64,000 bases of DNA, from positions 48,421-112,420 of the forward strand of contig JAHCAR010000012.1 in NCBI GenBank assembly GCA_019634795.1. The letters are read 5' to 3'. Of this stretch, positions 38,617-48,626 are shown piece by piece. The stretch is from Dokdonella sp. Lineage in GTDB: Bacteria > Pseudomonadota > Gammaproteobacteria > Xanthomonadales > Rhodanobacteraceae. A model generated the notes under the pieces. The model was not told the DNA's origin. It searched no databases and worked only from the letters and a program-made list of their open reading frames with translations. Made by a program: the position numbers and the translations under genes. Each line of letters opens with the position of its first letter. The stretch's first letter is position 1.

Positions 38617-40506
38617 ATGAGCACATCCTGGAGCACAGACGACGCCCGCAACACCTACGCCATCGCCAACTGGGGCGAAGGCTATTTCGATGTCGGCGCC
38701 GATGGCGGCGTGCTCGTGCGGCCGCGCGGGCCCGAAGGCCCGGCCCTGCAGCTGCCTGCCGTCGTCGCCGCGGCGCGGGCGCGCGGCTCGCGCTTGCCGC
38801 TGCTGGTGCGTTTCGCCGATATCCTGACTGATCGACGCAGGCGGCTGCAGGAAGCCTTCGCGCGAGCGATGTCCGCATGGGACTATGCCGGCGGTTACAC
38901 CGCGATCTATCCGATCAAGGTCAACCAGCAGAAGAACGTCGCCGGCGAACTGGCCGCGAACGGATCGGACGGCTTCGGCCTCGAGGCCGGCTCGAAGCCC
39001 GAGCTGATGGCCGTGCTGGCCCTGGCGAAGCGCGGCAGCGTGGTCATCTGCAATGGCTACAAGGACCGCGAATACATCCGTCTTGCCCTGATCGGACGCA
39101 GGCTCGGCCTCGAGATCTTCATCGTCATCGAAAAGCCCTCGGAGCTGCGCTATGTCATCGAGGAGGCGAAGGCGCTCGGCGTCGAACCGCTGCTCGGCGT
39201 GCGCATGCGTCTGAAGAGTCTCGGTGCCGGCAAGTGGCAGAACTCCGGTGGCGACAAGGCCAAATTCGGCCTCACGCCGCGCCAGTTGCTGACCCTGATC
39301 GAGCAGCTCAGGGCGGCCGACCTGTCGCACACGCTCAAGCTGCTGCACTTCCACATGGGCTCGCAGATGTCGAACGTGCGCGATATCGCGCGCGGCATGC
39401 GCGAGGCCGTGCGCTATTTCGTCGAGCTGTCGCAGCTCGGCCTGCCGATCCGCTACATGGATGTCGGTGGTGGGCTCGGCGTCGATTACGAGGGCACGCA
39501 ATCGCGTTCCGAATGTTCGATCAACTACGGGCTCGACCAGTACGCCTCGAGCGTGGTCGGCGCGCTGGCCGAGGCCTGTGCCGAAAATGGCCTGCCGCAG
39601 CCGCGCGTGCTGACCGAATCCGGGCGTGCGCTGACGGCGCATCACGCCGTGCTCGTGGTCAACGTCAGCGAGGTCGAGGAGTCGCCACGCGGGGCGGTCC
39701 CTGCGCAACGCGACGACGAGCCGGCCGTGCTGCGCCGCCTGCGCGAGGTGCATGCCGAGATCGGCGAGCGGCCGCCGACCGAGCTCTACCACGAGGCCCA
39801 GTACCACCTCGCCGAAGGGCAGTCGCTGTATGCGCTGGGCCAGTTGTCGCTGGCCGATCGCGCCCAGCTCGACGATCTCTACTACGCCATCGTCAACGCC
39901 GTGCGCACGCGCCTGAAGCCGGACGAACGCTCGCACCGGCAGGTCCTCGACGAGCTCAACGAGACCCTGGTCGACAAGTATTTCGTCAACTTCTCGGTCT
40001 TCGAGTCGGTCCCGGACATCTGGGCGATCGACCAGGTGTTTCCGATCGTGCCGATCAGCGGACTCGATCGCGAGCCGGACCGTCGCGGTGTGATCGCCGA
40101 CCTGACCTGCGACTCGGACGGGCGCATCGACCACTACGTCGATGCCGACGGCGTCGATGTGAGCCTGCCGCTGCATGCGCCCGGCGAAGGCGAAACCTAC
40201 CTGCTCGGCCTGTTCATGGTCGGTGCCTACCAGGAAACTTTGGGCGACATCCACAACCTGTTCGGCGACACCGATGCGATCAACGTGCGCCTGACCGACG
40301 CCGGCTACGAGATCAGCGACCAGCGCCGTGGCGACACCACCGACCTGATGCTCGACTACGTCGGCTACGACCTGTCGGCCTTGCGCGCCGAGTATCGCAG
40401 CAAGATCACCGATGCAGGCATCGATGGTGCTGAGGCACAGTCACTGCAGGCGTCGCTGGAAGCCGGCCTCACGGCCTATACCTACCTTGCGGAGAATGCC
40501 GAATGA
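38617..40506 (+). CDS. speA: Biosynthetic arginine decarboxylase
   Basis: The 629-residue PLP enzyme converts arginine to agmatine. The PLP lysine is K101 in YPIKVNQQKNVAGEL, and the fold-III barrel motif VGGGLGVDYEGTQS and the C-terminal YHEAQYHLAEG region are typical of SpeA. The length is normal. I chose the ATG at 38617, six bases after GGAGG; the adjacent ATG at 38614 leaves too little space. It is divergent from speE and overlaps the next gene by four bases (ATGA), so speA and the dehydrogenase are translated together. Confidence 0.95.
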   Translation: MSTSWSTDDARNTYAIANWGEGYFDVGADGGVLVRPRGPEGPALQLPAVVAAARARGSRLPLLVRFADILTDRRRRLQEAFARAMSAWDYAGGYTAIYPIKVNQQKNVAGELAANGSDGFGLEAGSKPELMAVLALAKRGSVVICNGYKDREYIRLALIGRRLGLEIFIVIEKPSELRYVIEEAKALGVEPLLGVRMRLKSLGAGKWQNSGGDKAKFGLTPRQLLTLIEQLRAADLSHTLKLLHFHMGSQMSNVRDIARGMREAVRYFVELSQLGLPIRYMDVGGGLGVDYEGTQSRSECSINYGLDQYASSVVGALAEACAENGLPQPRVLTESGRALTAHHAVLVVNVSEVEESPRGAVPAQRDDEPAVLRRLREVHAEIGERPPTELYHEAQYHLAEGQSLYALGQLSLADRAQLDDLYYAIVNAVRTRLKPDERSHRQVLDELNETLVDKYFVNFSVFESVPDIWAIDQVFPIVPISGLDREPDRRGVIADLTCDSDGRIDHYVDADGVDVSLPLHAPGEGETYLLGLFMVGAYQETLGDIHNLFGDTDAINVRLTDAGYEISDQRRGDTTDLMLDYVGYDLSALRAEYRSKITDAGIDGAEAQSLQASLEAGLTAYTYLAENAE

Positions 40507-41378
40507 GCGACATCAGGGCCGGTTTCGTCGGACTCGGTGCGATGGGCCAGCCGATGGCCGGACACCTCTCGCGGGCCGGTCTGCTCGCCTCGGTATGGAC
40601 CCGCACACCGGCCAACACGCGCGCGATCGCCGCCGAGTTCGGCATCGCCGAGCCGGGTTCGCTGGCCGAGCTCGCCGCGCGATGCAACGTGATCGCCCTG
40701 TGCGTGCCGGCCGACGCCGATGTGCTGGCCGATGTCGAGGTGATCGCGGCGCACGCACCGGCCGGCGTAGTGGTCATCGATCATTCGACGGTTTCCTCGG
40801 TCACGGCGCGCGAGGCGCGCGACCGCATGCTCGCCGCGGGCGGCGAGTTCATCGATGCGCCGGTATCCGGCGGCGTCGAGGGCGCGCGCAACGGCAAGCT
40901 GTCGGTCATGGCCGGTGGCGAGGCCGCGGCGCTCGAGCGCGCGCGGCCGGTGCTGGAGTGCTATGCGGCGAAGATCAGTCACATGGGCGGCATCGGCGCC
41001 GGGCAGAACACCAAGGCGGTCAACCAGGTGCTCGTGGCCGGGATCGCCCAGGCGGTCTGCGAGGGCCTGGCCCTTGGCGATGCGCTCGGGCTCGATGCCG
41101 AAACCCTGATCCCGACCCTGCTGGCCGGGGCCGCCGGCAACTGGTTTCTCGACAAGCGTGGGGCCACCATGCTGCGCGACGAGTTCAAGGTCGGCTTCAA
41201 GCTGGCCCTGCTGCACAAGGACCTCAAGATCGTCCGCGAACTGGCACGCGATGCCGGCACCGACCGCAGCGTCATCGAGAAGTCGCTGGCCGACTATGCG
41301 GTGCTCATGGCCCAGGGCCACGGCGACGATGACATCTCCTCGCTGATCCGCCTCAAGCGCAAACCGCCATTGGCCTGA
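40503..41378 (+). CDS. Beta-hydroxyacid dehydrogenase (3-hydroxyisobutyrate dehydrogenase family)
   Basis: The 291-residue protein has an N-terminal Rossmann domain (GFVGLGAMGQPMAGHL), the signature DAPVSGGVEGARNGKLSVMAGG and the catalytic lysine K171 in GQNTKAVNQVLVAG. These enzymes oxidise short hydroxyacids such as 3-hydroxyisobutyrate, tartronate semialdehyde or succinic semialdehyde derivatives with NAD(P). The substrate is not evident. Coupling to speA by an ATGA overlap suggests a link to agmatine or putrescine catabolism through succinic semialdehyde, which is inference. Confidence 0.9.
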   Translation: MSDIRAGFVGLGAMGQPMAGHLSRAGLLASVWTRTPANTRAIAAEFGIAEPGSLAELAARCNVIALCVPADADVLADVEVIAAHAPAGVVVIDHSTVSSVTAREARDRMLAAGGEFIDAPVSGGVEGARNGKLSVMAGGEAAALERARPVLECYAAKISHMGGIGAGQNTKAVNQVLVAGIAQAVCEGLALGDALGLDAETLIPTLLAGAAGNWFLDKRGATMLRDEFKVGFKLALLHKDLKIVRELARDAGTDRSVIEKSLADYAVLMAQGHGDDDISSLIRLKRKPPLA

Positions 41379-41544
41379 AACAGCTAACGCATTGTTTACA
41401 CCGCGCTCGCTAGGCTGCTGTCTTTCGCGCGCGGACCATGGCATGGGCCGACCGCATTTGCTGATTGGATCACAAAGCGATCATGCCGCGATGGTGCCGA
41501 TGGCGCTCGCGCGCGAAACTTGCACATTCTTCCGGAGATCCCTC

Positions 41545-42861
41545 ATGAACATCCGTCAAATCGCTGTGATGCTGGCACTGGTGATCGGAAGCGACATCGC
41601 ATCTGCGCAGAGTATTCCCGGACTCTCGGTGGTTGCGGTTCCCGGCTCCTATTCCGAACCCGTCGCCGTTCGCGCCCCGCATGACGGCAGCGGTCGCCTG
41701 TTCATCGTGCAGAAGGGCGGCTCGATCCGGGTGGTCAAGAACGGCGCCCTGCTGCCGACTCCGTTCCTGACCGTCTCGGTGACCACGAGCAGCGAAAGCG
41801 GCCTGCTCGGACTCGCCTTCCATCCGAACTTCGGCAAGGTCGGCCTTCCGCACAACGACGAGTTCTACATTGCCTATACCAGACCTGGCGCCGATCCCCG
41901 TCTCGGCACCACGCCCGACCAGGTAATCGCGCGCTACACGGTGCCCTCGCTCGGCTCGGACGTCGCCAACGCCTCGGGCACGATCGTCCTGCGCACCCCT
42001 GATCTCGCCGGCAACCACAATGGCGGCGACATCCACTTCGGGCCGGATGGCTATCTCTATTCGTCGATGGGCGACGGCGGCCCGCAGAACAATCCGCACG
42101 GATTCGCCGGCTGCCTGTGGAAGAAGCCAGCCGATTTCGACCAGGGTAGTTGCGGCACGAACCCCACCGGCACGCAGTACTTCCTGCTCGGCAAGATCCT
42201 GCGCATCGACGTCGACAACCGTGGTGGTACGGTCACCGCCGACATGTGTGGCTCGTCGGGAATATCGCCGGCCCAGTACTCGATTCCGGCGGACAATCCG
42301 CACGTCGGCACGAGCAATACCTGCGATGAGATCTTCCTCTACGGATTCCGCAATCCCTGGCGTTTCAGCTTCGATCGGCAGACCCACGACCTGGTCATCG
42401 GTGATGTCGGCCAGAACACCTACGAAGAGGTCACCGTGCAGGCCGCCGGCGTCATCGGCGGCAACCACGGCTGGAGTCGCTGCGAGGGCCGCCACTACTT
42501 CGACGAGTCCGGCACCGGCACAACCTGTCCGGCGACGACCGGGACGATTGCTCCGGTGATCGAATACAGCCACAGCTTCGGTTGCGCGGTCACCGGCGGC
42601 TATGTGTTCCGCGGCCCCTCCGCACGCCTGCGGGGCACCTACTTCTACGGAGACTCCTGCGTCGGCGCGCTTTGGTATGCAACGGCCGGAGCCGCACAGA
42701 CCAACTGGAGCCCGTCTGGAATACAGGATACGACCCTGGGTGTCGGCGCACCGTACGGTTACGGCGAAGACGAATACGGCAATCTCTACATCGCCCAATC
42801 CAACGGCACGGTCTACAAGATCGTTTCCGACTTCATTTTCGACGACGGCTTCGACGACTAG
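41545..42861 (+). CDS. Secreted sorbosone dehydrogenase-like protein with C-terminal DDGFDD tag
   Basis: The 438-residue protein has a signal peptide (AVMLALVIGSDIASAQ) and a glucose/sorbosone dehydrogenase propeller (SGLLGLAFHPNFG, HNGGDIHFGPDGYLY, YGFRNPWRFSFD, IGDVGQNTYEEV). Conserved cysteines (CDEIF, CEGRHYF) suggest disulfides. It ends SDFIFDDGFDD. GGAG eight bases before the ATG at 41545 supports the start. It shares the family and the tag type with the gene at 35609-37471, so two such proteins flank the polyamine genes. Whether PQQ is bound is not certain. Confidence 0.87.
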   Translation: MNIRQIAVMLALVIGSDIASAQSIPGLSVVAVPGSYSEPVAVRAPHDGSGRLFIVQKGGSIRVVKNGALLPTPFLTVSVTTSSESGLLGLAFHPNFGKVGLPHNDEFYIAYTRPGADPRLGTTPDQVIARYTVPSLGSDVANASGTIVLRTPDLAGNHNGGDIHFGPDGYLYSSMGDGGPQNNPHGFAGCLWKKPADFDQGSCGTNPTGTQYFLLGKILRIDVDNRGGTVTADMCGSSGISPAQYSIPADNPHVGTSNTCDEIFLYGFRNPWRFSFDRQTHDLVIGDVGQNTYEEVTVQAAGVIGGNHGWSRCEGRHYFDESGTGTTCPATTGTIAPVIEYSHSFGCAVTGGYVFRGPSARLRGTYFYGDSCVGALWYATAGAAQTNWSPSGIQDTTLGVGAPYGYGEDEYGNLYIAQSNGTVYKIVSDFIFDDGFDD

Positions 42862-42870
42862 TCCGCGGCT

Positions 42871-42896
42871 CGCGCCGCCGCATTCACGGCGGCGCG
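42871..42896. terminator. Hairpin between convergent genes
   Basis: CGCGCCGCCG and CGGCGGCGCG form a perfect 10-bp stem around CATTCA, overlapping the last codons of the minus-strand gene. It sits exactly where two converging transcripts end, so it may serve both strands. No T-tract is present. Confidence 0.55.
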
Positions 42897-44884
42897 TCAA
42901 AGCCGTCGGCGTAGATCAGGTCGTCGAACTCGAATGCGCCTATATCGGGCGCGGTGCCGCTGAATCCATCGTTGATACCGGGCAACGGCTCGCCGCGGTC
43001 GATCGCGGCGCTGCCGGGAAGCAGATGGAAGTTTCCGCCAGACGGGTCGGCCAGCATCGGAGATGCGGCGACACCGTGCCATTCCTGCGACTGGTTGGCC
43101 TGCAGTTCGGCGAGGGTGGCGTAGTGGCTTCCCTGCCACTTCACGAAGCGGGCCGAATCGGTCGTGTCGAGCAGGTCGTAGTCCCAGTCCAGGACCACCG
43201 GGTTGATCTTGTCGAGGACATAGTGCGTGGCGGCGAAGATATTGTTGCGCGCGCGGATGACGCTATTGACCGACGGATCGAGCAGGACCATGGCATCGGT
43301 GCCGGCTGCGCTCGTATGGAAGGTGTTGTGGTAGAGCAGCACCGGACCGATGCGCTCCGGATAACCGCTGTTGATCTTCAATCCGCTCGAGGTGTAGCCG
43401 TCGATCTGGCTGGTCCGCGTGTTGCCGGTATCCCAGGCGACGTTGCGCAGGAACCAGATTGGCCCGGGTGAGGACGGCGCCACGGCGAGCGCCATGTGCG
43501 AATCGCGGATGACATTCTCGAACAGCCGAACGTTCGAGCAATAGCCTTCCGGTTCCAGCGCATCGTCATTGTGGGAACGGAACGAGTTCCGGTAGATGTC
43601 GATTTCGTTGGTCAGGGCGCCGCCGGCCACGCTGCTGCCGCAGGCGCCGATTCCATTGAACCAGCCCGAAATCAGGTTACGCCGGATGACATGCCCGCGA
43701 CCGGGATCGTCGGTCAGCACGATGGCGTTGTTTTCGGCGCTGCTGCCCTTGGTCAGGGGCCAGGGCCAACCCGGAATCGAGGTGTCGAAGAATGTATTGT
43801 CTTCGATGCGATGGCGCGATCCGCCCTTTATCCAGACCCCCGCCGAGCCGATCTCGTGGATGCGGTTGTCGCGCACGATGCAATCGTCGCTGTAGCGCAG
43901 ATAGATGCCCTTGCCGTACTCGCTGACGCCGTAGTAACGGATCTCGAGGTTTTCGAAGCGCAGGTCGTGCCTGGACTCGACGGTAAAGGCCGCATCGAAA
44001 CGTGCGGCATTGATGATATGTTCCGACGGCGCCGAGCTGTCGGTGAACTTGACCGCGAGCTTGCTGCCATCGATCCAGAATCCACCGGGGGCGCCGGCGG
44101 CCAGCGCCTGCAATCCGGTCAGCGAGTCGTAGCGGAACAAGCGACCCTGTTCGGTCACGACGTTTGCGGTCGGTCTGTCCACGGTGCTGCGATAAACGCC
44201 GTTGCCGATTGCGCTCCAGCTGCCGCCGCCCGCCGCGAAGACCGGATCGGAACCATCCATGACCACCGCGCTGCCGTCACCGCGAAATACGATCGGTTGG
44301 CTCGGCGTGCCTGAACGCGGCAGGCTGACTGCCTCGCGATAGATGCCCGGTGCAATCAGGACGAGGTCACCCGCCATCGCAAGGTCGGCCGCGCGCTGGA
44401 CGGTTCGCAGGGGCGATCCCGGCAGAAGTCCTGAATTCGTGTCACTGCCGGTCGGGCTGACGTACAGCGTGCGCAGCGATGGTTCGGGCAAGCTGTCCTC
44501 GCGCGTGAGAATCGCGACGTCACGCTGGTCCGGCCCGCTGACGCCGTCGGGGTCGCTGGCGATTGCGCGAACCTCCAGATTCGATCCAGGCTGCAATCCA
44601 AACAGGCTGCCGACATAGTGGCTGGCATCGATTCGCACCAGGTCGTGGGCCTGCCGGAATTCCGATTCGCCGGCACGACGCCAGAGCAGGGCAAGGCGCG
44701 AGTCGTGGTCGGAATCTCCCTCGATCGTGGCAATCACGCCGGCCGTTTCGAGGTTGCCATACCCTTCCAGCGCGACAAGGCTCGTCGAAGTCTGGGCCGA
44801 TGCGGATGCAAACATGCAGGTCAGAGCGGCTCCGGCGAGGCCAGCCAGCCGGCCGGCGATTCGACGGCGCAGACGATCCGCCAT
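42884..44884 (-). CDS. Secreted right-handed beta-helix protein with C-terminal YADGFD tag
   Basis: The protein of about 666 residues has a signal peptide (GLAGAALTCMFASASAQ), an N-terminal beta-sandwich-like region (40-140) and a parallel beta-helix (about 165-600) with TLYVSPTGSDTNSGLLPGSP and RTVQRAADLAMAGDLVLIAPGIY, the DUF1565/PelL-like opening. Repeated rungs such as IRYYGVSEYGKGIYLRYSDD follow. It ends DIGAFEFDDLIYADGFDAPP. The role may be polysaccharide lyase-like or adhesive; no catalytic residues are certain. The ATG at 44884 opens the signal peptide. Confidence 0.85.
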   Translation of the reverse strand: MADRLRRRIAGRLAGLAGAALTCMFASASAQTSTSLVALEGYGNLETAGVIATIEGDSDHDSRLALLWRRAGESEFRQAHDLVRIDASHYVGSLFGLQPGSNLEVRAIASDPDGVSGPDQRDVAILTREDSLPEPSLRTLYVSPTGSDTNSGLLPGSPLRTVQRAADLAMAGDLVLIAPGIYREAVSLPRSGTPSQPIVFRGDGSAVVMDGSDPVFAAGGGSWSAIGNGVYRSTVDRPTANVVTEQGRLFRYDSLTGLQALAAGAPGGFWIDGSKLAVKFTDSSAPSEHIINAARFDAAFTVESRHDLRFENLEIRYYGVSEYGKGIYLRYSDDCIVRDNRIHEIGSAGVWIKGGSRHRIEDNTFFDTSIPGWPWPLTKGSSAENNAIVLTDDPGRGHVIRRNLISGWFNGIGACGSSVAGGALTNEIDIYRNSFRSHNDDALEPEGYCSNVRLFENVIRDSHMALAVAPSSPGPIWFLRNVAWDTGNTRTSQIDGYTSSGLKINSGYPERIGPVLLYHNTFHTSAAGTDAMVLLDPSVNSVIRARNNIFAATHYVLDKINPVVLDWDYDLLDTTDSARFVKWQGSHYATLAELQANQSQEWHGVAASPMLADPSGGNFHLLPGSAAIDRGEPLPGINDGFSGTAPDIGAFEFDDLIYADGFDAPP

Positions 44885-45203
44885 TCCCGGCTCTTTTGCC
44901 AACCGGCCCGATCGAGTCGACCCTCGTACGCGGCTACCTGTGAGAACGCACGGCAAGTGCTTCATTCGAGGCTCGATCGAAAACGGCGAACGGGTTCGGC
45001 AGTGCGGGCGGTGGAACATTGCGCCGGTGTCGCAGGTTCATCCGCGGACGCTGCATATGCCGGAATAATGCCAGTCCAGCGCGGGCAGGGAGCGCGCGCG
45101 TGTCACAAATCCCGGCGCCGGAGAACGGTATATTGTCCGGGGTGCGCGCCGCGGGACGGCCAGATCGGCGCACGACCTTGCTTGTCGCGACACCGGAGGG
45201 AAC
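44885..45203. other. Divergent intergenic region of 319 bp
   Basis: It separates the beta-helix gene from the ThuA-like gene and has no convincing coding frame. A TATATT box at 45129-45134 could be the -10 of the ThuA gene, but no matching -35 was found at the usual distance. Confidence 0.4.
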
Positions 45204-46154
45204 ATGGCTGACCATCGAATCGCGCTCGCCCTGGCCTTGCTGACGGCGGCTTTGCCATGGACTGCCAGCTCCGTGGCGCAGACCTTGCCGCCACATGATC
45301 CCTTGCGCATCCTGATCGTCAGCGACGAAGTCAACCCGCATGGGTTGCCTCCCGAGCAGTTGACCCAACCCGGCGACCTGTCGGCGGCGCTTGCGGGCGT
45401 CGCAGCGCTGAATATCGATGGGACGGCAGAGTCTCTCCTCGAAATCCCGACCAACCAGATCGAAGAAGCAACGACGCGGCTTCTGGTTTCACCCGACGAT
45501 GCAGCCGGCTACGACGTGCTGATCTACTTTGCCCACCGCACACCCGACAACGGTGTCGACGACCAGGCGCGGCAGGAGGCCTTTGTCGCGGCCGTCGACC
45601 AGTTTCTCGGCGCGGGAGGTGGGGTGATTTCGTTCCATCACGGCATCTATGAATCGCCGGGGAAATCCTCGATGCAGGACTTGCTCGGAGGACAGGCGTC
45701 CGGCGCCGTGCCATGGAACACCACGGAGGGCCAGAACGTCATCGCGGTCAGTGCCCATCACTTCGTTTCGCACCACGCGGTGCTGTATCCGGCGGCGCGA
45801 ACCTATGCGGATGCGTCCCTCGGCATTCCGTCGGCAAGCTATCCGGCCTTCAACAACACGCCGGACGAGCGCTATCCGAATCTCGCCCTGCGCGCGGGCA
45901 CGAGCGGGATCGAGGTCCTGTTTGCGAGCGACTACAACGAGGGCGGTGCGACGCATCTGCTCGGCTACCAGCGGACCCAGGCGCAATGGAATGGCGTCGT
46001 CGTGGTCTATCAGCCGGGCGAATATCAACCCCATGCGCTGGGTTCCGGCGACAACAATTTCCAGATATTGCTCAACGCCATCGTCTATGCGGCGAATTTC
46101 CGCTTCGACGACTGGATCCATATCGACGGATTCGAGGGTGGGAGCGGCCCCTGA
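45204..46154 (+). CDS. Secreted ThuA-like protein with C-terminal IDGFE tag
   Basis: The 316-residue protein has a signal peptide (LALALLTAALPWTASSVAQ) and one ThuA/glutamine-amidotransferase-like domain (about 35-290), visible in RILIVSDEV, YDVLIYFAH, GVISFHHGIYES and FASDYNEGGATHLLGYQ. ThuA-like folds bind sugars or trehalose derivatives; catalytic function is unproven. It ends FDDWIHIDGFEGGSGP, the shared signature with six trailing residues. GGAGG before the ATG supports the start. Confidence 0.82.
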   Translation: MADHRIALALALLTAALPWTASSVAQTLPPHDPLRILIVSDEVNPHGLPPEQLTQPGDLSAALAGVAALNIDGTAESLLEIPTNQIEEATTRLLVSPDDAAGYDVLIYFAHRTPDNGVDDQARQEAFVAAVDQFLGAGGGVISFHHGIYESPGKSSMQDLLGGQASGAVPWNTTEGQNVIAVSAHHFVSHHAVLYPAARTYADASLGIPSASYPAFNNTPDERYPNLALRAGTSGIEVLFASDYNEGGATHLLGYQRTQAQWNGVVVVYQPGEYQPHALGSGDNNFQILLNAIVYAANFRFDDWIHIDGFEGGSGP

Positions 46155-46235
46155 GGAATCCATGCGAGCGCTGCAGCGATCAGGCAGGATTTCCGCGGGT
46201 GCGTCGGACGCGGCCGATCCGGTTCGCCCGAGACG

Positions 46236-46838
46236 TCAGTTTCCGGTCTCTTCCTTCAGCGCAATTGCATTGAACCCATTGTCGGCAAGCGCGGCCTTGG
46301 TCGTCTCGAGTTCGCTGGCGCTGGCGTAAGGGCCGAGGCGGACGCGATTCCAGGTCTTGCCATTGATCGTGACCGGCTGGACCTGGGCGACGAAGCCGAG
46401 AATGGCGAGCTTGGCCTTGACCTCGTCGGCCGCCTTGGCCGACGGGTAGGAGCCGGCCTGGAGCAGGTAGCGGGCGGAGGCCGAGACCGGCGGGGTCGGC
46501 GAGCTTGCCGTTTTCTGCGCCGCCTCGGCCCGCGCCTTGGCGGAAATCTCCGCATCGGGAATGACCACTTCCATTTCCGGAAGCACGGAATAGAAATCGT
46601 AGTTCTTGCGCGGCTTGTCCTTGGCTTCGACCAGCGGCGGATCGGTTTCGCGCGGCGCCACTGCCTCGGGGTTCGGTTGCGGGCCGGTCTTCTTGCGCAG
46701 CATCGGCGCCCAGTCGCTGCCGAGGAACAGCATGGCGACGACCAGGCCGAGAACGACACCGACGCCGAGCCAGATCCATGCCGGAACCGCAGGGCGGGAG
46801 CCGCCGCGAGTCGCCTGTTTTCGGGATCGTGAAGCCAT
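46236..46838 (-). CDS. SPOR-domain cell-division-type membrane protein
   Basis: The 200-residue protein has a short cytoplasmic basic start, one transmembrane helix (about 20-40, WIWLGVGVVLGLVVAMLFL), a periplasmic linker and a C-terminal SPOR domain (about 120-195) with YLLQAGSYPSAKAADEVKAK and WNRVRLGPYAS. This is the FtsN-like build that binds denuded septal peptidoglycan. It lies 70 bp downstream of argS on the same strand, as in many gammaproteobacteria. GGAGAAAG before the ATG at 46838 supports the start. Confidence 0.9.
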   Translation of the reverse strand: MASRSRKQATRGGSRPAVPAWIWLGVGVVLGLVVAMLFLGSDWAPMLRKKTGPQPNPEAVAPRETDPPLVEAKDKPRKNYDFYSVLPEMEVVIPDAEISAKARAEAAQKTASSPTPPVSASARYLLQAGSYPSAKAADEVKAKLAILGFVAQVQPVTINGKTWNRVRLGPYASASELETTKAALADNGFNAIALKEETGN

Positions 46839-46908
46839 CAATCTTTCTCCGGATGATTCGTGTCGGTCCGCCGGGACCAGATCGTACGCGGCGGGCACCG
46901 CCTGTTTG

Positions 46909-48591
46909 TCACATGCTCTGCGGTGCGGATACGCCGAGCAGTTCGAGGCCGTTGGCGAGGACCTGGCGTGCCGCATCGGCCAGCGTGATGCGGGCATTGC
47001 GCAGGCCGGCATCCTCGACGATGAACTGATGGGCGTTGTAGTAGCCATGGAACGCCGCAGCCAGTTCGCGAAGGTATTGAGCGACCAGCTGCGGGTCGAG
47101 ATTGAGCGCAGCCGATTCCACGACTTCCGGATAACGCGAGAGTTCGCTCATCAGGGTTCGCTCATGCTCGCTGTCGAGCTGGGCCAGGGCCGCGATTCCG
47201 GCGCTTCTGTCCACCTCGATTCCGCGCTCGGCCAATTGGCGGTGCACGCTGCAGACGCGCGCGTGCGCATACTGGATGTAGTAGACCGGATTGTCGTTGG
47301 TCTGCGCGCGCGCCAGGTCGATGTCGAAGACCAGCTGGGAATCGGTCTTGCGCGCGACGAGGAAGTAGCGCGTGGCGTCGCGGCCGACTTCATCGATCAG
47401 GTCGCGCAGGGTCACGTAGCTGCCGGCGCGCTTGGACAGCTTGACCTCCTCGCCGCCGCGCATGACCGTGACCATCTGGTGCAGGACGTATTCGGGCCAG
47501 CCCTTCGGAATGCCGACGTCGAGCGCCTGCAGGCCGGCGCGAACACGGTCGACGGTGGAATGGTGATCGGCGCCCTGCTCGTTGATGACGCGCTCGAAGC
47601 CGCGCCGCCACTTGCCCTCGTGGTAGGCCACATCGGGCACGAAATAGGTATAGCCGCCATCCGACTTGCGCATGACGCGATCCTTGTCGTCGCCGAAGTC
47701 GGTGGTTTTCAGCCACAGGGCGCCGTCCTTCTCATAGGTGTGTCCGGCCGCGACCAGCTCCTTCACCGTATGCTCGACCTTGCCCTCCTGGTACAGCGAG
47801 GATTCGAGGAAATAGACGTCGAAGGCGACCCCGAAGGCGCGCAGGTCGAGATCCTGCTCGCGGCGCAGCCAGGCCACGGCGAAGCGGCGGATCGCCTCGA
47901 GGTCGTCGGCATCTCCGGCGGCGCGGACATCAACGCCGTCGGCATGCACGGTGGCCCCGGCCAGGTAGTCGCGGGCGACATCCTTGATGTATTCGCCGCG
48001 ATAGCCGTCGGCCGGCCAGTCGGCATGCTCGGGATCGATCTGCCGGCAGCGTGACTGCACCGAGCGGGCCAGGTTGTCGATCTGGGCGCCGGCGTCGTTG
48101 TAGTAGAACTCGCGGGTGACCGCCCAGCCGTTGGCATCGAGCACGCGCGCCAGACTGTCGCCGACGGCCGCGCCGCGGCCATGGCCGACATGCAGCGGGC
48201 CGGTCGGATTGGCCGAAACGAACTCGATCTGCGCCTTGCGACCGGCGCCGGATGCGTTGCGGCCATAGGCTTCGGCTGTTTCGATGATCGCCGCGACTTC
48301 GGCGTGCATGGCTGCCGCGCCAAGGAAGAAGTTGATGAAGCCGGGACCGGCAATTTCGATTCGGTCGACGCGCGCATCGCTGATCGCGCCCACGATCGAT
48401 TCGGCGATCTCGCGCGGCTTTCGCCCGGCCTGCCTGGCCAGGGTCAGGGCGACGTTGCTGGCGAAATCGCCGTGCTCGCGGTTGCGCGTGCGTTCGACGA
48501 CAAACTCCGGGTTCGTGCCGTCGGGCAGGATTTCTTGCGCACGCAGGGTTGCGAGCGCTCCATGGATCAGCTCGCGCAGGGCGTCTTTCAC
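46909..48591 (-). CDS. argS: Arginyl-tRNA synthetase
   Basis: The 560-residue class I synthetase has the HIGH-like motif HVGHGRG (H134-G140), the KMSKS-equivalent KLSKRAG and the DALR anticodon-binding domain at the C-terminus. It charges tRNA-Arg. The length is normal. The start codon at 48591 is GTG with no good Shine-Dalgarno sequence, and a TACAAT box lies about 30 bases upstream, so the leader is short. It is followed by the SPOR gene. Confidence 0.97.
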   Translation of the reverse strand: MKDALRELIHGALATLRAQEILPDGTNPEFVVERTRNREHGDFASNVALTLARQAGRKPREIAESIVGAISDARVDRIEIAGPGFINFFLGAAAMHAEVAAIIETAEAYGRNASGAGRKAQIEFVSANPTGPLHVGHGRGAAVGDSLARVLDANGWAVTREFYYNDAGAQIDNLARSVQSRCRQIDPEHADWPADGYRGEYIKDVARDYLAGATVHADGVDVRAAGDADDLEAIRRFAVAWLRREQDLDLRAFGVAFDVYFLESSLYQEGKVEHTVKELVAAGHTYEKDGALWLKTTDFGDDKDRVMRKSDGGYTYFVPDVAYHEGKWRRGFERVINEQGADHHSTVDRVRAGLQALDVGIPKGWPEYVLHQMVTVMRGGEEVKLSKRAGSYVTLRDLIDEVGRDATRYFLVARKTDSQLVFDIDLARAQTNDNPVYYIQYAHARVCSVHRQLAERGIEVDRSAGIAALAQLDSEHERTLMSELSRYPEVVESAALNLDPQLVAQYLRELAAAFHGYYNAHQFIVEDAGLRNARITLADAARQVLANGLELLGVSAPQSM

Positions 48592-48620
48592 GGCGGGATT
48601 CGGATGGCAGCGGGCTGGCT

Positions 48621-48626
48621 ATTGTA
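48621..48626 (-). promoter_or_regulatory. Likely -10 box of the argS promoter
   Basis: The complement reads TACAAT, and transcription would begin about 20-25 bases before the GTG of argS. The -35 region at 17 bp reads TTCCGG, a poor match. Confidence 0.45.
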
